A DNA stretch of 64,000 nucleotides, taken from contig NZ_AP028654.1 in assembly GCF_033097505.1 (NCBI RefSeq), positions 1,260,001 to 1,324,000 on the forward strand, written 5' to 3'. Source of the stretch: Helicovermis profundi. Lineage in GTDB: Bacteria; Bacillota; Clostridia; Peptostreptococcales; Acidaminobacteraceae. Under the pieces are notes generated by a model. The model saw nothing but the letters and a program-made list of their open reading frames with translations, made no database searches and was not told the DNA's origin. Shown here one piece after another: positions 39,901-46,791 of this stretch (positions are counted from its first letter, which is position 1; each line of letters begins with the position of its first letter). The position numbers and the translations under genes were made by a program.

Positions 39901-41379
39901 CCTCCACATCATGATATATATTCCATAGAAGATTTAGCACAACTTATATATGATTTGAAAAGTGCAAATGAGAAAGCGAAGATTTCAGTAAAATTAGTTT
40001 CGCAATTAGGAATTGGAACAGTTGCATCTGGGGTAGTTAAAGCGCATGCAAATATTATTACAATAAGTGGACATGATGGTGGTACTGGTGCTGCAAGTCT
40101 AAATTCTATGAGATATGCTGGAATGCCTTGGGAAATTGGACTTTCAGATGTTCAGCAAACTCTTTTGTTAAATAATCTTAGAAGTCGCGTTAAACTGAGA
40201 GTTGATGGTAAAATGATGAATGGAAAAGATGTTGTTATAGCTACTTTACTAGGGGCTGATGAATTTGGTTTTGCAAGTGCAATTTTAATTTCACTTGGTT
40301 GTGTTAATTGCAGAAAGTGCCATTTAGGTAAATGTCAAGTTGGAATAGCAACCCAGGATAAAAATTTAATTAAAAACTATAAAGGAAAGCCAAAGTATAT
40401 AATAGATTATTTTAAATTTGTTGCCAAAGAAGTTCAAGATATTTTGATAAGTATTGGAGTAAATTCACTTGATGATATTGTGGGTAGAACGGATTTGCTT
40501 AAAACAATTGAAAAGTATAATTATAAAAATATTGATTTATCAAAAATTCTTTACAGGCCTATTTTGCCTCAAAAAATAGGTACTAAATTTTATGGATATA
40601 GAAATTTGAATTTAATGAATACAATTGATTCGAAAATTTTTAAAAGCAGATTTTCAGATTTAGAAAATAAAATTCCTTTTGAAATAAATAGAAAAATAAA
40701 TAATACTGATAGATCGGTTGGAACATATTTAAGTGGAAAATTAGCACAACTCTCACAAAATAGAATGGATAATGAAAAAGAAACAAATATAAATAAAATT
40801 TTTAAGTTGAATTTTAAAGGATATGCTGGTCAATCTTTTGGAGCATTTTTACATGAAAATATTGAATTAAGTTTATATGGTGATGCTAATGATTATGTGG
40901 GAAAAGGTCTTTCTGGAGGAAGGATAATTATTTATTCAGATAATATTAGTAATAATGTTGTAGCTGGAAATACAGTGTTATTTGGTGCAACTAGAGGTGA
41001 ATTATATATTAATGGAACAGTAGGTCATAGATTTGCCGTTAGAAATAGTGGAGCTGTAGCAGTAATAGAAGGTGCAAAAAATCATGCATTTGAGTACATG
41101 ACAAAGGGTGAAGTTTTAGTATTAGGTGAGCTTGGAAATAATATTGGAGCTGGAATGTCTGGTGGAATTATATACCTTGTTAATGAAGACAAAAATTTGA
41201 TAAATAAACTTAATTCGCAATACGTTAAAATCAGAAAATCTACTAATAAAGAAAATGAAAAAGTATCTCTTATGTTAAAAAATCACTACAAATACACGAA
41301 AAGCGCAAAAGCAAAGACTATTTTAGATAATTTTAATGAATATCTAAGTATAATTAATATAATTGAAGTTAAAAGTTAA
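36925..41379 (+). CDS. gltB: Glutamate synthase large subunit
   Basis: The 1484-residue enzyme makes two glutamates from glutamine and 2-oxoglutarate. The N-terminal glutaminase domain begins after a 21-residue propeptide at Cys22 (DNCGVGFI). A central domain, the FMN domain (GAKPGEGGHLPKHKV, SGHDGGTGA), the iron-sulfur motif CVNCRKCHLGKC and the C-terminal beta-helix (GYAGQSFGAF) follow in order. No small subunit (gltD) gene is adjacent, so electrons may come from ferredoxin or from a subunit encoded elsewhere. Confidence 0.95.
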   Translation: MNLRSVLSKEGLYNEDNERDNCGVGFICNINGDKKNKIVSDGLMILKNLRHRGAVGSDDTTGDGAGVMIQIPYEYFNSQINKLSGKKNYGVGMIFFPNDPFARVLYEGIIEKHIKDCNLSILCWRDVPTNDYALGELAKATKPFIRQIFIDRGVLEEKLFDRKLYLIRKRIQNDIYRFNDTFSKKFYICSLSSKTIVYKGQILGHLISEYYQDLADDRVVSSFCIVHERYSTNTFPSWKLSQPFRFISHNGEFNTIKSNKNWMKAREGILKSDIFGKNFDSLKPFIEENVSDSGAFDNTFELLINNNHSMEYALSLMLPNAYEKDDSISESAKLYHEYNSRIMEPWDGPSTIVFSDGNKIGAAVDRNGLRPARYIVTKEDEVIFSSEVGVLNTNQDNIVRKDIVSAGEIFLIDINNKRIIFDKDIKDKLYKSYDFKKWVEDNRYILSEEASKSNYKYNIETSRTKLRQRLFNYTKEEILNSINYMSETSSEIIGSMGLDIPLSVLSNKNQVFFNYFKQKFAQVTNPPLDSIREKNVMCLDQYIGKHGEKIDKIEITSNIKYFKASGIVIRNREIDYLKKLNNPDLKVAVIPIIFQIDSVNGIREGLDTLKKRIADLVFSDVNIVILSDLKVDKYNAPIPSLLALITVHKYLLKIKQRTKIDIIIESGEVRDVMHFALLSGYGAKLVNPYLAFDTIRDSSNSFKEFEEKKENYIEGINNGLLKIMSKIGISTLQSYCGSEMFEIIGLDKELKDMYFTKTNSSIESVSIELIEKGVLKNHRKAFVENKELSDGGIFEYKKYGESHLINSKLSVALKNAIINNSYSDYLKVSNKINNHKEAKKIRDILDFKVENEQEFSPKKRDKIVSNVESIESIIKRFVASAISYGSISKKAHADIAKAMNLMGARSNCGEGGESSFRIKSKDLRESTNSKIKQIASGRFGVDIDYLSSASELQIKIAQGAKPGEGGHLPKHKVTKDIAKVRNSLENTDLISPPPHHDIYSIEDLAQLIYDLKSANEKAKISVKLVSQLGIGTVASGVVKAHANIITISGHDGGTGAASLNSMRYAGMPWEIGLSDVQQTLLLNNLRSRVKLRVDGKMMNGKDVVIATLLGADEFGFASAILISLGCVNCRKCHLGKCQVGIATQDKNLIKNYKGKPKYIIDYFKFVAKEVQDILISIGVNSLDDIVGRTDLLKTIEKYNYKNIDLSKILYRPILPQKIGTKFYGYRNLNLMNTIDSKIFKSRFSDLENKIPFEINRKINNTDRSVGTYLSGKLAQLSQNRMDNEKETNINKIFKLNFKGYAGQSFGAFLHENIELSLYGDANDYVGKGLSGGRIIIYSDNISNNVVAGNTVLFGATRGELYINGTVGHRFAVRNSGAVAVIEGAKNHAFEYMTKGEVLVLGELGNNIGAGMSGGIIYLVNEDKNLINKLNSQYVKIRKSTNKENEKVSLMLKNHYKYTKSAKAKTILDNFNEYLSIINIIEVKS

Positions 41380-41380
41380 C

Positions 41381-41409
41381 TTGTGTTTATGTTAAAAGTA
41401 GTGTAAAAT
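41381..41409 (+). promoter_or_regulatory. rnpB promoter
   Basis: TTGTGT (41381-41386), 17 bases, TAAAAT (41404-41409), placing a start at about 41416-41418, the mature 5' end of the RNA. Confidence 0.7.
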
Positions 41410-41417
41410 AAGTAATT

Positions 41418-41755
41418 GTGAGTAGGCCAGATAATCGCGTGCATTTGCATGAGGAAAGTCCGGGCTCCATAGAGCAAGGGTGCTGGATAACTCCCAGTGA
41501 AGGCGACTTTAAGGAAAGTGCAACAGAGATATACCGCCTTATTTATAAGGTAAGGGTGAAAAGGTTGAGGTAAGAGCTCACCAGCTTGTAGGTGACTACA
41601 AAGGCTATGTAAACCCCATCTGGAGCAAGACCAAGTAGGGATATAAAAGGGGGCTGCTCGTTCCTTCCCGTAGGTAGGTCGCTAGAGTTTAGTGGTAACA
41701 CTAGGCGTAGATAGATGATTATCTAATACAGAACCCGGCTTATAGATTTACTCAC
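41418..41755 (+). ncRNA. rnpB: RNase P RNA
   Basis: The 338-nt catalytic RNA for tRNA 5' processing. The ends GTGAGTA and TACTCAC pair as helix P1. Conserved blocks are present: GAGGAAAGTCCGGGCTCC, CAACAGAGATATACCGCC, GGTAAGGGTGAAAAGG, AGAGCTCACCAGC and AGAACCCGGCTTA. The loop GGAGCAAGACC before the L15 region suggests the type A architecture. A prophage integrase gene lies directly downstream in opposite orientation. Confidence 0.95.
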
Positions 41756-41761
41756 ATATTG

Positions 41762-41791
41762 AAAACACTTACTTTTTAGTAAGTGTTTTTT
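41762..41791 (+). terminator. rnpB terminator overlapping the integrase 3' end
   Basis: AAAACACTTACT and AGTAAGTGTTTT form a perfect stem with a T-rich tail. The right arm also encodes the last residues of the integrase, whose stop is at 41776-41778, so host and phage DNA meet here. Confidence 0.8.
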
Positions 41792-42957
41792 ATATTTGTC
41801 GCCAATTTGTCGCCATTGAATAAAGTTGTTAGTTTATTGACTGCCTTTTTCTGCATTTCAAGATTAACATGTGAATAAATGTTTAAAGTAGTGTTTATAT
41901 CAGAATGACCTAATCGAATTTGAATAGTTTTAAAATCTACACCTTGAGAAAGTAGTAACGTGGCATTTGTATGTCTTAAATCATGAAATCTTACTTTTTT
42001 ATCAATAGAAGATGCTTTCATTAATTTAGAAAATTTATTACTAAAATACATTGGGTGTAGATTATTTCCTTTTTCCCAAGTCATTATAAAATCAAATTGC
42101 TGATCATTATAAAAATTTTTAATATAATGAGAACCATATTTTAATTTATTTAAAAGTTGAATTTTTTTGTGTTCTTTAAGTAACTTACATAAATCTTTAG
42201 AAATATATAATACTCTTTCACTGTCATTAGTTTTTGGAGTTGTTAAATAAGTTTTACCATGTGAATAAATCAAATTATTTTTGATGGAAATTGTACTTTC
42301 ATCAAAATTAATATTGCACCATTCAATACCAGAGAGTTCACCACGTCTTAATCCAAGTTCAAGAACCATATGAAGAGCAATAGAAAAAATATAATCATTA
42401 TATTTTTCAATATTTAATAGTTTTAGTAGGTTATAAAATTCATCAACTGATAGTACATTAGGATTAAAGTTATCTCGTTTTGGACGCTCTATATATTCAC
42501 AAGGGTTATTATTTAATAACCTTAGCTTTACAGCTTTGTTTAATGCAGAATTAAGTACTGCGTATATATGCTGCAAGGTAGTATTGCTTAGATTGTTTTT
42601 TTTAGCAATAGAAAGCATATTATCTATATGAATAGGTTTAAGATCTTTAATATTAATAGTTCCTATTATGGGAAGAATATTGTTTTTTAATATACTTTGA
42701 TATCTATTATAAGTATTGATTTTTCGATTAACCTTAATATGATTTTCTAACCAATCTGATAGATAATCATTAATACTTGTTTTATTTGGTTCGATATAAC
42801 CAGTGTCATATTCATTTAAAGCATTTCTTAAAGAAATTTCACATTCTCTTTTAGTATTTCCGCCGATTCTTTCAATCCTTTTTCTTTTTCCATTAATATC
42901 TCCGATATCAAAACAATAACACCATTTTTTTCCACGTTTTCTAACATATCCAGTCAT
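41776..42957 (-). CDS. int: Phage tyrosine integrase
   Basis: The 393-residue site-specific recombinase has an N-terminal arm-binding region (about 1-55), a SAM-like core-binding domain (about 60-145) and a catalytic domain with Arg in ELGLRRGEL, Lys in TPKTND, HDLRHTNATLLL, His in RLGHSD and the nucleophile Tyr in LNIYSHV. Its 3' end runs into the rnpB terminator hairpin, as expected for an integrase next to its attL. It is the outermost phage gene and points out of the element. Confidence 0.95.
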   Translation of the reverse strand: MTGYVRKRGKKWCYCFDIGDINGKRKRIERIGGNTKRECEISLRNALNEYDTGYIEPNKTSINDYLSDWLENHIKVNRKINTYNRYQSILKNNILPIIGTINIKDLKPIHIDNMLSIAKKNNLSNTTLQHIYAVLNSALNKAVKLRLLNNNPCEYIERPKRDNFNPNVLSVDEFYNLLKLLNIEKYNDYIFSIALHMVLELGLRRGELSGIEWCNINFDESTISIKNNLIYSHGKTYLTTPKTNDSERVLYISKDLCKLLKEHKKIQLLNKLKYGSHYIKNFYNDQQFDFIMTWEKGNNLHPMYFSNKFSKLMKASSIDKKVRFHDLRHTNATLLLSQGVDFKTIQIRLGHSDINTTLNIYSHVNLEMQKKAVNKLTTLFNGDKLATNIKNTY

Positions 42958-43075
42958 ATAACACCTCCATCTAATATTTTATAATTCTTATAATCTTAAT
43001 AGAAATAATAAATATTTGAAAATAGAATATTTATTATAAAATATATTCAGTAAATACATAAAAAATAATTATTTA

Positions 43076-43573
43076 TTAAAAACGTGATGTTATAAAAATA
43101 TTTGGAAGATTAGCTAAGCATAAATAATGTGAATCTGTAATATGCCAGTATAAATGTTCTAATGACATAAACTTTAATTTTTCTTTCATGAAAATATCAG
43201 TTACATTAAAAAAATCTATAAGATCATTAAAAGAACATTGGATATTTGAAGATATGTATTTTAATAATGAGTCTGTATTGATTAAAAAATCAGTAGCCCA
43301 TTTAATAGCTTTTTCTTCTTGTTTAAGGATAGATAGGTTACTAGCATACAAAATACTATTAAGAGGTTCGTTAATTCCTACAGTAGTAAAATAATGTCCA
43401 ATTTCTTCTGCTAAAACGCATCTATGCAATGGAATATTATTTTCAATAGATTGATTAATTAAAATAAATGATCCATCTGAATCATTATGAAAATAGCCAA
43501 GAACACTTTCTGGTAATAGTACAATTGAGTAGGTGATGTTATTAGTAGATAAAAGGTATAGTAGTTTTTTCAT
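43076..43573 (-). CDS. ImmA/IrrE-like metallopeptidase
   Basis: The 165-residue protein has the zinc peptidase motif region LAEEIGHYFTTVG followed by an acidic/helical part (KQEEKAIKWATDFLI), typical of ImmA-type phage proteins. Such enzymes cleave CI-like repressors or are their partners in induction. The usual HExxH reads EEIGH, a variant seen in phage members. It has an AAGGAG ribosome site and a LexA-like box just upstream, consistent with SOS control. Confidence 0.8.
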   Translation of the reverse strand: MKKLLYLLSTNNITYSIVLLPESVLGYFHNDSDGSFILINQSIENNIPLHRCVLAEEIGHYFTTVGINEPLNSILYASNLSILKQEEKAIKWATDFLINTDSLLKYISSNIQCSFNDLIDFFNVTDIFMKEKLKFMSLEHLYWHITDSHYLCLANLPNIFITSRF

Positions 43574-43591
43574 ATTTTATAGGACTCCTTA

Positions 43592-43605
43592 CGAACACAC
43601 GTTCG
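43592..43605 (-). promoter_or_regulatory. LexA-type SOS box before the ImmA-like gene
   Basis: CGAACACACGTTCG matches the Gram-positive LexA consensus CGAAC-N4-GTTCG in both half-sites. It lies at the likely transcription start of the minus-strand gene. Confidence 0.75.
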
Positions 43606-43610
43606 TAAAC

Positions 43611-43639
43611 ATCGTATAATATTTTGTTATTTTTGTCAA
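43611..43639 (-). promoter_or_regulatory. Promoter for the ImmA-like gene
   Basis: On the minus strand TTGACA (43634-43639) and TACGAT (43611-43616) are 17 bases apart, with the LexA box directly downstream. Confidence 0.55.
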
Positions 43640-43668
43640 AATAATTATCAAAACATCATATTAAATGG

Positions 43669-43697
43669 TATAATAAAATATACGAACATATATTCCG
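43669..43697 (+). promoter_or_regulatory. TATAAT box and degenerate LexA-like site before the 43.7-kb module
   Basis: TATAAT at 43669-43674 is followed by CGAACATATATTCCG (43683-43697). The left half-site is perfect; the right half reads ATTCC instead of GTTCG. Weak SOS control of the plus-strand module is possible. Confidence 0.4.
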
Positions 43698-43754
43698 TTT
43701 CTTTACACTTTAGTATATGATATTATATATAGTATATGTTTAGAGGAGGAAGAA

Positions 43755-44780
43755 ATGGAAAAAAAGAAAAAAAAGTCATCAAGAGAAGTTAAAAGAAAGG
43801 TGCTATTTTATTACATGTCTAGTAGATTAGTAGATGATAAAAAAACTCGCATAAAGGGAAAAGGTGTAAAAGCATTAATTGTTAATACTTTTAATGAAAA
43901 TGTTAAAAATAATATTGAAGATGGTATGAAAATTAAATCAAAAGCGATAGAGCATAATGAAGGCGATATTGTTGTAGATCTTCTAAATATTGATGACAAT
44001 TATGTTTTTATAAGAATGGCTAAAGAGAAAGATATTAATTCATATCAAAAAAGAAATAAGAAAAATTTAAAATCTGAAAAAATCACCTTAGAAGTGGATC
44101 AATATATAGAGGTATATTCTTTTTTCATTTTAGACTTAAACAAAATGATTATTTCTTTAATTTACAGTCAAGGGGCACCTGGTATGAAATGGTTTTCTGA
44201 ATTAATAAGTGATACTACTATAAAAAGGAATTCTAATAATAGAAAATATAAAGTGAATACAGAAATAAGTCCAATACCTAATGATAATATTTTATATGTA
44301 ATTAACAAAATGAATTTTTTTACTAGTTTTGAAATGTCATTTGCAATACCAAGTAAAGATATTTTTGAAGAAGTAACAGGAAAAAAAGTACAACGGAAAA
44401 TGTTTAAGAAAATGGCAGAGATAGATAGTAAATCAGTTACAATAAAAATAAGCGGTGGCGATGATAAATTGTCTAATAATTATAAAGAAATAAAAGAATT
44501 AGCAGAATTGGTTTATGATTCAAGAAATGATGAAATTACTGATATTGATGGTAGACGTAAAGTCATTTCTAAATGTAAAGTTACAGGTAGATTTGGAGAT
44601 GGTGAAAGACAATCTTTAGATTTGTTTGATGAAATGTTTACGTGGCAAATTACACTAAAACATGATTCGGGGAAAACATATATACCAATAGAAATTATAA
44701 AAAGAAATTTAATTATAATTTATGAAAATTTGGAAGATGATTTATCTAATAGAATTGAAATTTCAAATTTAAATTTTTAA
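43755..44780 (+). CDS. Unrecognised soluble protein of the prophage accessory module
   Basis: This 341-residue protein is not recognised with certainty. The N terminus is very lysine-rich (MEKKKKKSSREVKRK). The body is a mix of strand-like stretches (GDIVVDLLNIDDNYVFIRM) and the motif QGAPGMKWFSELI. There is no membrane segment or obvious nuclease site. It begins after GAGGAGG and is followed 21 bases later by a membrane protein gene. Location between integrase and repressor is where prophages keep accessory, often anti-phage, genes; function is inference. Confidence 0.7.
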   Translation: MEKKKKKSSREVKRKVLFYYMSSRLVDDKKTRIKGKGVKALIVNTFNENVKNNIEDGMKIKSKAIEHNEGDIVVDLLNIDDNYVFIRMAKEKDINSYQKRNKKNLKSEKITLEVDQYIEVYSFFILDLNKMIISLIYSQGAPGMKWFSELISDTTIKRNSNNRKYKVNTEISPIPNDNILYVINKMNFFTSFEMSFAIPSKDIFEEVTGKKVQRKMFKKMAEIDSKSVTIKISGGDDKLSNNYKEIKELAELVYDSRNDEITDIDGRRKVISKCKVTGRFGDGERQSLDLFDEMFTWQITLKHDSGKTYIPIEIIKRNLIIIYENLEDDLSNRIEISNLNF

Positions 44781-44801
44781 TAAAATGAAAGGGGGGATAT
44801 T

Positions 44802-45311
44802 TTGAAAATAATAAAAAAATTTTTATTAATAAAATATTTCTTGTTTTCTTTTATTATTTTACGTTTAAAAGTTTTATATTCTTTTATATTTCGTAATAGA
44901 TTACCTGAAGCTTTTTTTATATTTGATCCTACTTTACAATTCAACCTATTTACTGTAAACACAATACTTATAGGCTTTTTATTTTCATCTTTAGGAATCA
45001 TGTTAAGCGTAAGTGACAAACCTATTATTAGAGTTTATGAACATGAAGGATATTTAGATAAATTATATTCATCAATAAAACATGGAATAATTAGCCATTT
45101 TCTATCTATAATTTGTATAATTTTTACGGTTATATTATCAAAAAGAATATTTATTTATCTTTTTTTTGTAGAAATACTATCTTTTAGTTATGCTTTATTT
45201 AAATTTTTAATTTCTATATTCAATATATTTGAATTAATTAAAGAAATTCGATTGAATAATGACATTTCAGATTTGAAACATTCTGAGCAGGAAGATGATG
45301 AATATGAGTGA
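44802..45311 (+). CDS. Small multi-pass membrane protein of the accessory module
   Basis: The 169-residue protein has about four hydrophobic segments (near 8-30, 52-70, 90-112 and 115-142) and an acidic tail, SEQEDDEYE. It starts at TTG after an AAAGGGGGG site. Not recognised as any holin or transporter. Tight linkage with the upstream soluble protein suggests a two-component module, for example a sensor with a membrane effector; no direct evidence exists in the sequence. Confidence 0.65.
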   Translation: MKIIKKFLLIKYFLFSFIILRLKVLYSFIFRNRLPEAFFIFDPTLQFNLFTVNTILIGFLFSSLGIMLSVSDKPIIRVYEHEGYLDKLYSSIKHGIISHFLSIICIIFTVILSKRIFIYLFFVEILSFSYALFKFLISIFNIFELIKEIRLNNDISDLKHSEQEDDEYE

Positions 45312-45399
45312 TTTTATTTTTAAAAAAAATACCTGGAAAATTATATAAATATTTGTTATACTTTAATTGGAAACTTTGATTTTTAGGAAGGTGTATTGA

Positions 45400-46773
45400 A
45401 TGTTATCTCAAGTTGATTATTCTATAATTAATGAAATTAAAAATAAAATTGATAAGGATCAACTTTATTTTTCTTATAATGATGTTACAAAAAAAGAAGG
45501 TATTCATAATTTTGCAAGATACCCAGCAACTATGGTTCCTGAGATGCAAAAGGATATATTAGAAATTTTATGTGCAAATGTTGATGCAAAATCGTTACTA
45601 GATCCTTTTATGGGTTCAGGAACTGTTTTGGTTGAAGGAATTAAGAATGGCCTTGATGTTTATGGAATGGATATTAATCCATATGCATATTACTTGACAA
45701 AGTCAAAATTAAATTATCTTCCAGTTGCAGAATTAGAAGAATGTAGAAATAAATTGATTAACTCGATTATCAATGATGATACTGATTATGATATTCATGG
45801 TTTCGATAAAATAGATAAATGGTTTAGAAAAGATTATCAAAATATTTTATCTAAAATTAGAGATAGGATAAGCAAAATAGAAAATTTGAAATTAAGATTA
45901 TTTTTTATGATTTCATTTTCAGATGTAGTGACTACTTTAAAAAATTCTCAATCATCAACATTTAAACTACATATTAAAAAGAATGATAAAATAGAATCTT
46001 TTAATAAAGATGCTATAAAAGAATTTGTTAATAAAGTAGACAAGAATATTATTAGTTATAAAGAGTATATAAATATTTTAATTAGTAAAAAACTTATTAA
46101 GAGAATTTATAAAACAGAAGAAAATAGATTTAGAAATAAAGTAACTATATCCTGTGATGATTCTAGAAAACTTAAAAAAAATTTAAAATTAAGGAAAAAT
46201 AGTATAGATTTGATAGTTACATCACCACCATATGGTGATAATCAAACTACTGTAACATATGGACAGTTTTCTACACTACCATTATTTTGGATGCATGACG
46301 ATGATTTTAAATCAGAATTTAATGAGGAATTATTTCAAAATTTTAGTGCAATTGATAGAGCAAGTTTGGGTGGAAAAATATATTCAAAAGAAATTATTGA
46401 GAAATCAAAACTTCTGGTTAAGTCTCTAAGTTTAAAAAAATTTTATGATTTAATGGTTAAATTTAAAAGAGAAGACAAAGGTAGAAAAGTAGTTACATTT
46501 ATAATAGATTTTTATGAAGTATTATTACAAATGCATAATGTACTGAAAGTTGATGGTTATATGGTATTTGTGGTAGGCAATAGAAGAGTACATAATAATA
46601 TTGTTCCTTTTGATGTTATCATAAATGAATTACTTATGGATAACTTTGAAAAAATAACTAAATTTGATCGATTGATAAAAAACAAAAAAATGGCATCAAA
46701 AATTTCAAATGTAAATAATGAATCCGTAAAATCAATGGATACAGAAATAATATTAGTATTTAAAAAAAAATAG
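45400..46773 (+). CDS. DNA methyltransferase, probably N4-cytosine type
   Basis: The 457-residue protein has the SAM-binding motif LLDPFMGSGTVLVEG (DPFMGSGT at residues 68-75) followed by MDINPYAYYL, and the catalytic SPPYGD at 275-280. The SPPY form is typical of m4C enzymes. The order, SAM motif before catalytic motif, fits the gamma-type arrangement. A long spacer (about 100-270) may recognise the target. No restriction enzyme is adjacent, so it may be an orphan protecting the phage, or paired with the convergent helicase-nuclease. Confidence 0.87.
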   Translation: MLSQVDYSIINEIKNKIDKDQLYFSYNDVTKKEGIHNFARYPATMVPEMQKDILEILCANVDAKSLLDPFMGSGTVLVEGIKNGLDVYGMDINPYAYYLTKSKLNYLPVAELEECRNKLINSIINDDTDYDIHGFDKIDKWFRKDYQNILSKIRDRISKIENLKLRLFFMISFSDVVTTLKNSQSSTFKLHIKKNDKIESFNKDAIKEFVNKVDKNIISYKEYINILISKKLIKRIYKTEENRFRNKVTISCDDSRKLKKNLKLRKNSIDLIVTSPPYGDNQTTVTYGQFSTLPLFWMHDDDFKSEFNEELFQNFSAIDRASLGGKIYSKEIIEKSKLLVKSLSLKKFYDLMVKFKREDKGRKVVTFIIDFYEVLLQMHNVLKVDGYMVFVVGNRRVHNNIVPFDVIINELLMDNFEKITKFDRLIKNKKMASKISNVNNESVKSMDTEIILVFKKK

Positions 46774-46791
46774 CCTTGGGCTATTTTTTTT
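46762..46791. terminator. Bidirectional terminator between methyltransferase and helicase-nuclease
   Basis: AATAGCC and GGGCTATT with A and T runs on both sides; both stop codons lie in or beside it. Confidence 0.8.
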
